From the NCBI GenBank assembly GCA_013415795.1, contig JAAEEL010000039.1, positions 1 through 15,361 on the forward strand: a DNA stretch of 15,361 nt. Direction: 5' to 3'. Made by a program: the position numbers and the translations under genes. Under the pieces are notes generated by a model. It was not told the DNA's origin. It made no database searches and saw only the letters and a program-made list of their open reading frames with translations. This DNA comes from Methanocellales archaeon. GTDB lineage: Archaea > Halobacteriota > UBA148. This document shows, piece after piece, positions 13,513-15,361 of the stretch (its first letter is position 1; each line of letters opens with the position of its first letter).

Positions 13513-14841
13513 ATGGATCTTGAGGGCTATGCTAAGCGTTCTCTGCGTAGGGGCGAGAATCACGATAACATAATACTCAAATTAATAGAGCGTATTACTG
13601 AGGTCAAGGACATATCTACAGACAAAGCCAGCATACTTGCTAAAGCCGTTCTGGAGGAGGCAGAGTTAACGTTAAGTCCTGATGACGATATAATATCTTT
13701 CTCAGCCTCAGGTGTTACAATGGGCGAGTTTGGCGTTGGATCCCGTGGCCACGGAGATTTTTATGCTCATCAAAAAATTGCCGATATAATCGGAGATACA
13801 GGTGCTTTTATCGATTCAAGACAAATGGATGACTCTGGAGTCGTTTTCGATGACGGCAAATATATCGTCCTTACTGTTGACGGAATGCACTCTCGCTTAA
13901 GTGATTTTCCGTTTCTGGCAGGATTTCATGTAACCAGGGCTGCATTGCGTGACATATATGTCATGGGTGCTCGACCTATTATGCTTTTTTCTGATATTCA
14001 TTTGGCGGATGATGGGGATGTTTCCAAGATATTCGACTACACTGCTGGCATCGCTACTGTATCAGAACTCGTTGGCGTTCCACTGGTCACGGGTAGTACA
14101 CTCCGAATTGGAGGAGATATGGTCATTGGAGATCGAATGACAGGATGTGTTGGCGCAGTTGGCATTGCTTCTACATTGACCGCTCGAAAAGATGCACGAT
14201 CAGGAGATGTGATTCTAATAACCGAGGGAGCCGGTGGCGGTACCATATCTACCACTGCCCTTTATTTTGGGAAGTCAGAAGTCGTTATGGAAACTCTTAA
14301 TACGAGATTTTTGGATGCATGCAAGTTTTTGTTGGATAGCGATATGGTGAACAAGATACATACTATGACAGACATAACCAACGGGGGTGTTAGGGGGGAT
14401 GCAACCGAGATATCGAAGACAGCAGGGGTAAAACTCGTTTTTATTGAGGAGAAAATCCGCTCTTTAATCAATAAAACAGTTCTCAGCATGCTGGATGAAT
14501 TAGATATCGATTATCTAGGCGTTTCATTGGATGCGCTTTTGATAATTGCACCTAAAAACGTAGCAGAAGATTTGTTGAAAGTGCTGCGTAAGCACAACAT
14601 TTCGGTAGATATTGTAGGGCACATAGAAGAGGGGTCTGGTGTCGTGCTCATCAAAAACGGGGATAGTCATGAATTAACTCCAAAATTCCGAGAATCTGCT
14701 TATACACCAATTAAGAAGGTTGTAGGTGAATTTCCTAGTGCTAAGCTTTCTGAGATGCAAAAAAAAGTGGATGAGGCAGCCGATAGGGCAAAAGAAAAGA
14801 AGCAAAATGTGCTGGAATTCATTTTGGGTAAAAAACCTTAA
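13513..14841 (+). CDS. HypE-like AIR synthase-related protein (PurM/SelD/HypE superfamily)
   Basis: The protein of 442 residues belongs to the ATP-binding PurM/HypE/SelD superfamily. It has a helical N-terminal extension (about 1-55), an AIRS N-terminal domain with the motifs VDGMHSRLSDFPFLAGFHV and RDIYVMGARP, and an AIRS C-terminal domain with GDVILITEGAGGGTISTTA and MTDITNGGVRGDATEI. It ends in a charged, probably coiled-coil tail. Archaeal proteins of this length have been labelled HypE-like hydrogenase maturation factors or selenophosphate synthetase-related proteins. True HypE ends in a Pro-Arg-x-Cys tail whose Cys carries the cyanide precursor; this one ends LGKKP without any Cys, so it cannot do the HypE reaction by that route. 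Its divergent position next to vhtGAC hints at a hydrogenase role, but function is not established. It is followed closely by tatA. Confidence 0.8.
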   Translation: MDLEGYAKRSLRRGENHDNIILKLIERITEVKDISTDKASILAKAVLEEAELTLSPDDDIISFSASGVTMGEFGVGSRGHGDFYAHQKIADIIGDTGAFIDSRQMDDSGVVFDDGKYIVLTVDGMHSRLSDFPFLAGFHVTRAALRDIYVMGARPIMLFSDIHLADDGDVSKIFDYTAGIATVSELVGVPLVTGSTLRIGGDMVIGDRMTGCVGAVGIASTLTARKDARSGDVILITEGAGGGTISTTALYFGKSEVVMETLNTRFLDACKFLLDSDMVNKIHTMTDITNGGVRGDATEISKTAGVKLVFIEEKIRSLINKTVLSMLDELDIDYLGVSLDALLIIAPKNVAEDLLKVLRKHNISVDIVGHIEEGSGVVLIKNGDSHELTPKFRESAYTPIKKVVGEFPSAKLSEMQKKVDEAADRAKEKKQNVLEFILGKKP

Positions 14842-14866
14842 ATCCAAAGCGGGACTATAATGTTTG

Positions 14867-15172
14867 ATGATCGGATCACAAGAATTGCTACTAATATTCG
14901 TGATGGTTTTGTTGCTATTCGGTGCGAACAAGTTGCCAGAATTAGCTACTTCTATGGGAAGGGCCTTAGGCGAGTTCAGGAAGGCTCAAAGGGAAATAGA
15001 ATACGAACTGAGCTTTGATTATAAAAAGCAAACTGCTGATAAAGAAAAATTAGATAGAATAAAGAAGATGGCAGAAGAAGCTGGCATCGATACCGAAGGC
15101 AAGACAGAAGATGAATTGCTGGAGGCTATTCAGGAAATTCTAAGCAAAAAAGTTAAGGAACAAAACGTTTAA
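14867..15172 (+). CDS. tatA: Twin-arginine translocase subunit TatA
   Basis: TatA oligomers form the pore of the Tat pathway that exports folded proteins. I start it at ATG 14867 (101 residues), not the in-frame TTG one codon earlier. The N-terminal helix (about residues 5-20, with Glu6 at its edge) is followed by the hinge FG, the motif NKLPELATSMGRALGEF and a long charged amphipathic helix. The C-terminal segment (GIDTEGKTEDELLEAIQEIL) is of a kind seen in archaeal TatA proteins. The gene follows the HypE-like gene after 25 bases, with only a weak ribosome site (GCGGGA), and precedes a second tatA by 49 bases. Likely cargo in this window is the hydrogenase VhtG/VhtA pair and ApbE. No tatC is seen here; it may lie past the window end. 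Confidence 0.93.
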   Translation: MIGSQELLLIFVMVLLLFGANKLPELATSMGRALGEFRKAQREIEYELSFDYKKQTADKEKLDRIKKMAEEAGIDTEGKTEDELLEAIQEILSKKVKEQNV

Positions 15173-15221
15173 TAAGAACTTTTAATATCTAGTATCGCTA
15201 TAATTGGTTAGGTGATAAAAA

Positions 15222-15361
15222 ATGATTGGAGGAATAGGGCCTAATGAGCTTTTAATCATCTTTGCGGTCATAGTCTTGCTCTTTGGAGCGACGAAGTTAC
15301 CAGAGCTAGCTAAATCTATGGGAAAATCGATGGGAGAGTTCAAGAAGGCACAAAAAGAAGC
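15222..15361 (+). CDS. tatA: Second TatA-family protein, cut by the window end
   Basis: An ATG preceded by GGTGAT (15211-15216) opens a frame that runs off the window after 46 codons. It has a short hydrophobic helix (PNELLIIFAVIVLLFG), the FGATKLPELA hinge motif and the start of an amphipathic helix (SMGKSMGEFKKAQKEA). It closely resembles the upstream TatA and probably arose by tandem duplication. It could play the TatA or the TatB-like role; the missing C-terminus prevents a decision. A TATA-like TTTTAATATCT (15180-15190) sits in the 49-base gap. Confidence 0.92.
   Translation, partial: MIGGIGPNELLIIFAVIVLLFGATKLPELAKSMGKSMGEFKKAQKE

Overview
The window reads as a stretch of archaeal chromosome. 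Likely start codons are preceded by GGAGGTGA-type ribosome sites, archaeal TATA-like boxes (CTTTATATC occurs twice) lie upstream of genes, and several products have their best-known relatives in methanogens and allied Euryarchaeota: a Vht/Vho-type membrane [NiFe] hydrogenase, an Rnf complex in archaeal form, a 440-residue HypE-like AIR-synthase protein and paired TatA proteins. A cytochrome b-linked hydrogenase beside Rnf points to a cytochrome-containing lineage (Methanosarcinia, Archaeoglobi, Syntrophoarchaeia or ANME-like groups). The sequence alone does not settle which. No rRNA, tRNA, CRISPR or insertion sequence was seen.

Layout: (1) 1-629, minus strand: most of an ATP-grasp carboligase, cut by the window edge. 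(2) 784-3312, plus: a single-chain M16 zinc metallopeptidase. (3) 3512-9176, plus: a tightly packed operon rnfC-D-G-E-A-B followed by apbE, which encodes the flavin transferase needed to mature RnfG and RnfD. (4) A probable bidirectional terminator near 9200 between convergent operons. (5) 9216-12902, minus: the hydrogenase operon vhtG-vhtA-vhtC. (6) A 610-base intergenic region with two identical TATA-type boxes facing opposite ways, a palindrome in the vhtG leader and a direct/inverted repeat cluster. (7) 13513-15361, plus: the HypE-like protein, then two tandem tatA genes, the second cut by the window end.

How the parts may work together: Rnf should oxidise reduced ferredoxin and move ions across the membrane. 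RnfC here has lost the glycine-rich loop and other pieces that make the NADH/FMN site in bacterial RnfC, so NAD is probably not the partner. RnfG carries two extra N-terminal membrane helices. No multihaem cytochrome gene (as with mmcA in Methanosarcina acetivorans) lies beside rnfC. The nearest redox partner encoded is the Vht hydrogenase, which exchanges electrons between H2 outside the cell and a membrane carrier through cytochrome b. My inference is a ferredoxin - Rnf - membrane carrier - hydrogenase link. Two products, the hydrogenase small subunit and ApbE, carry twin-arginine signals, which fits the nearby tatA genes.
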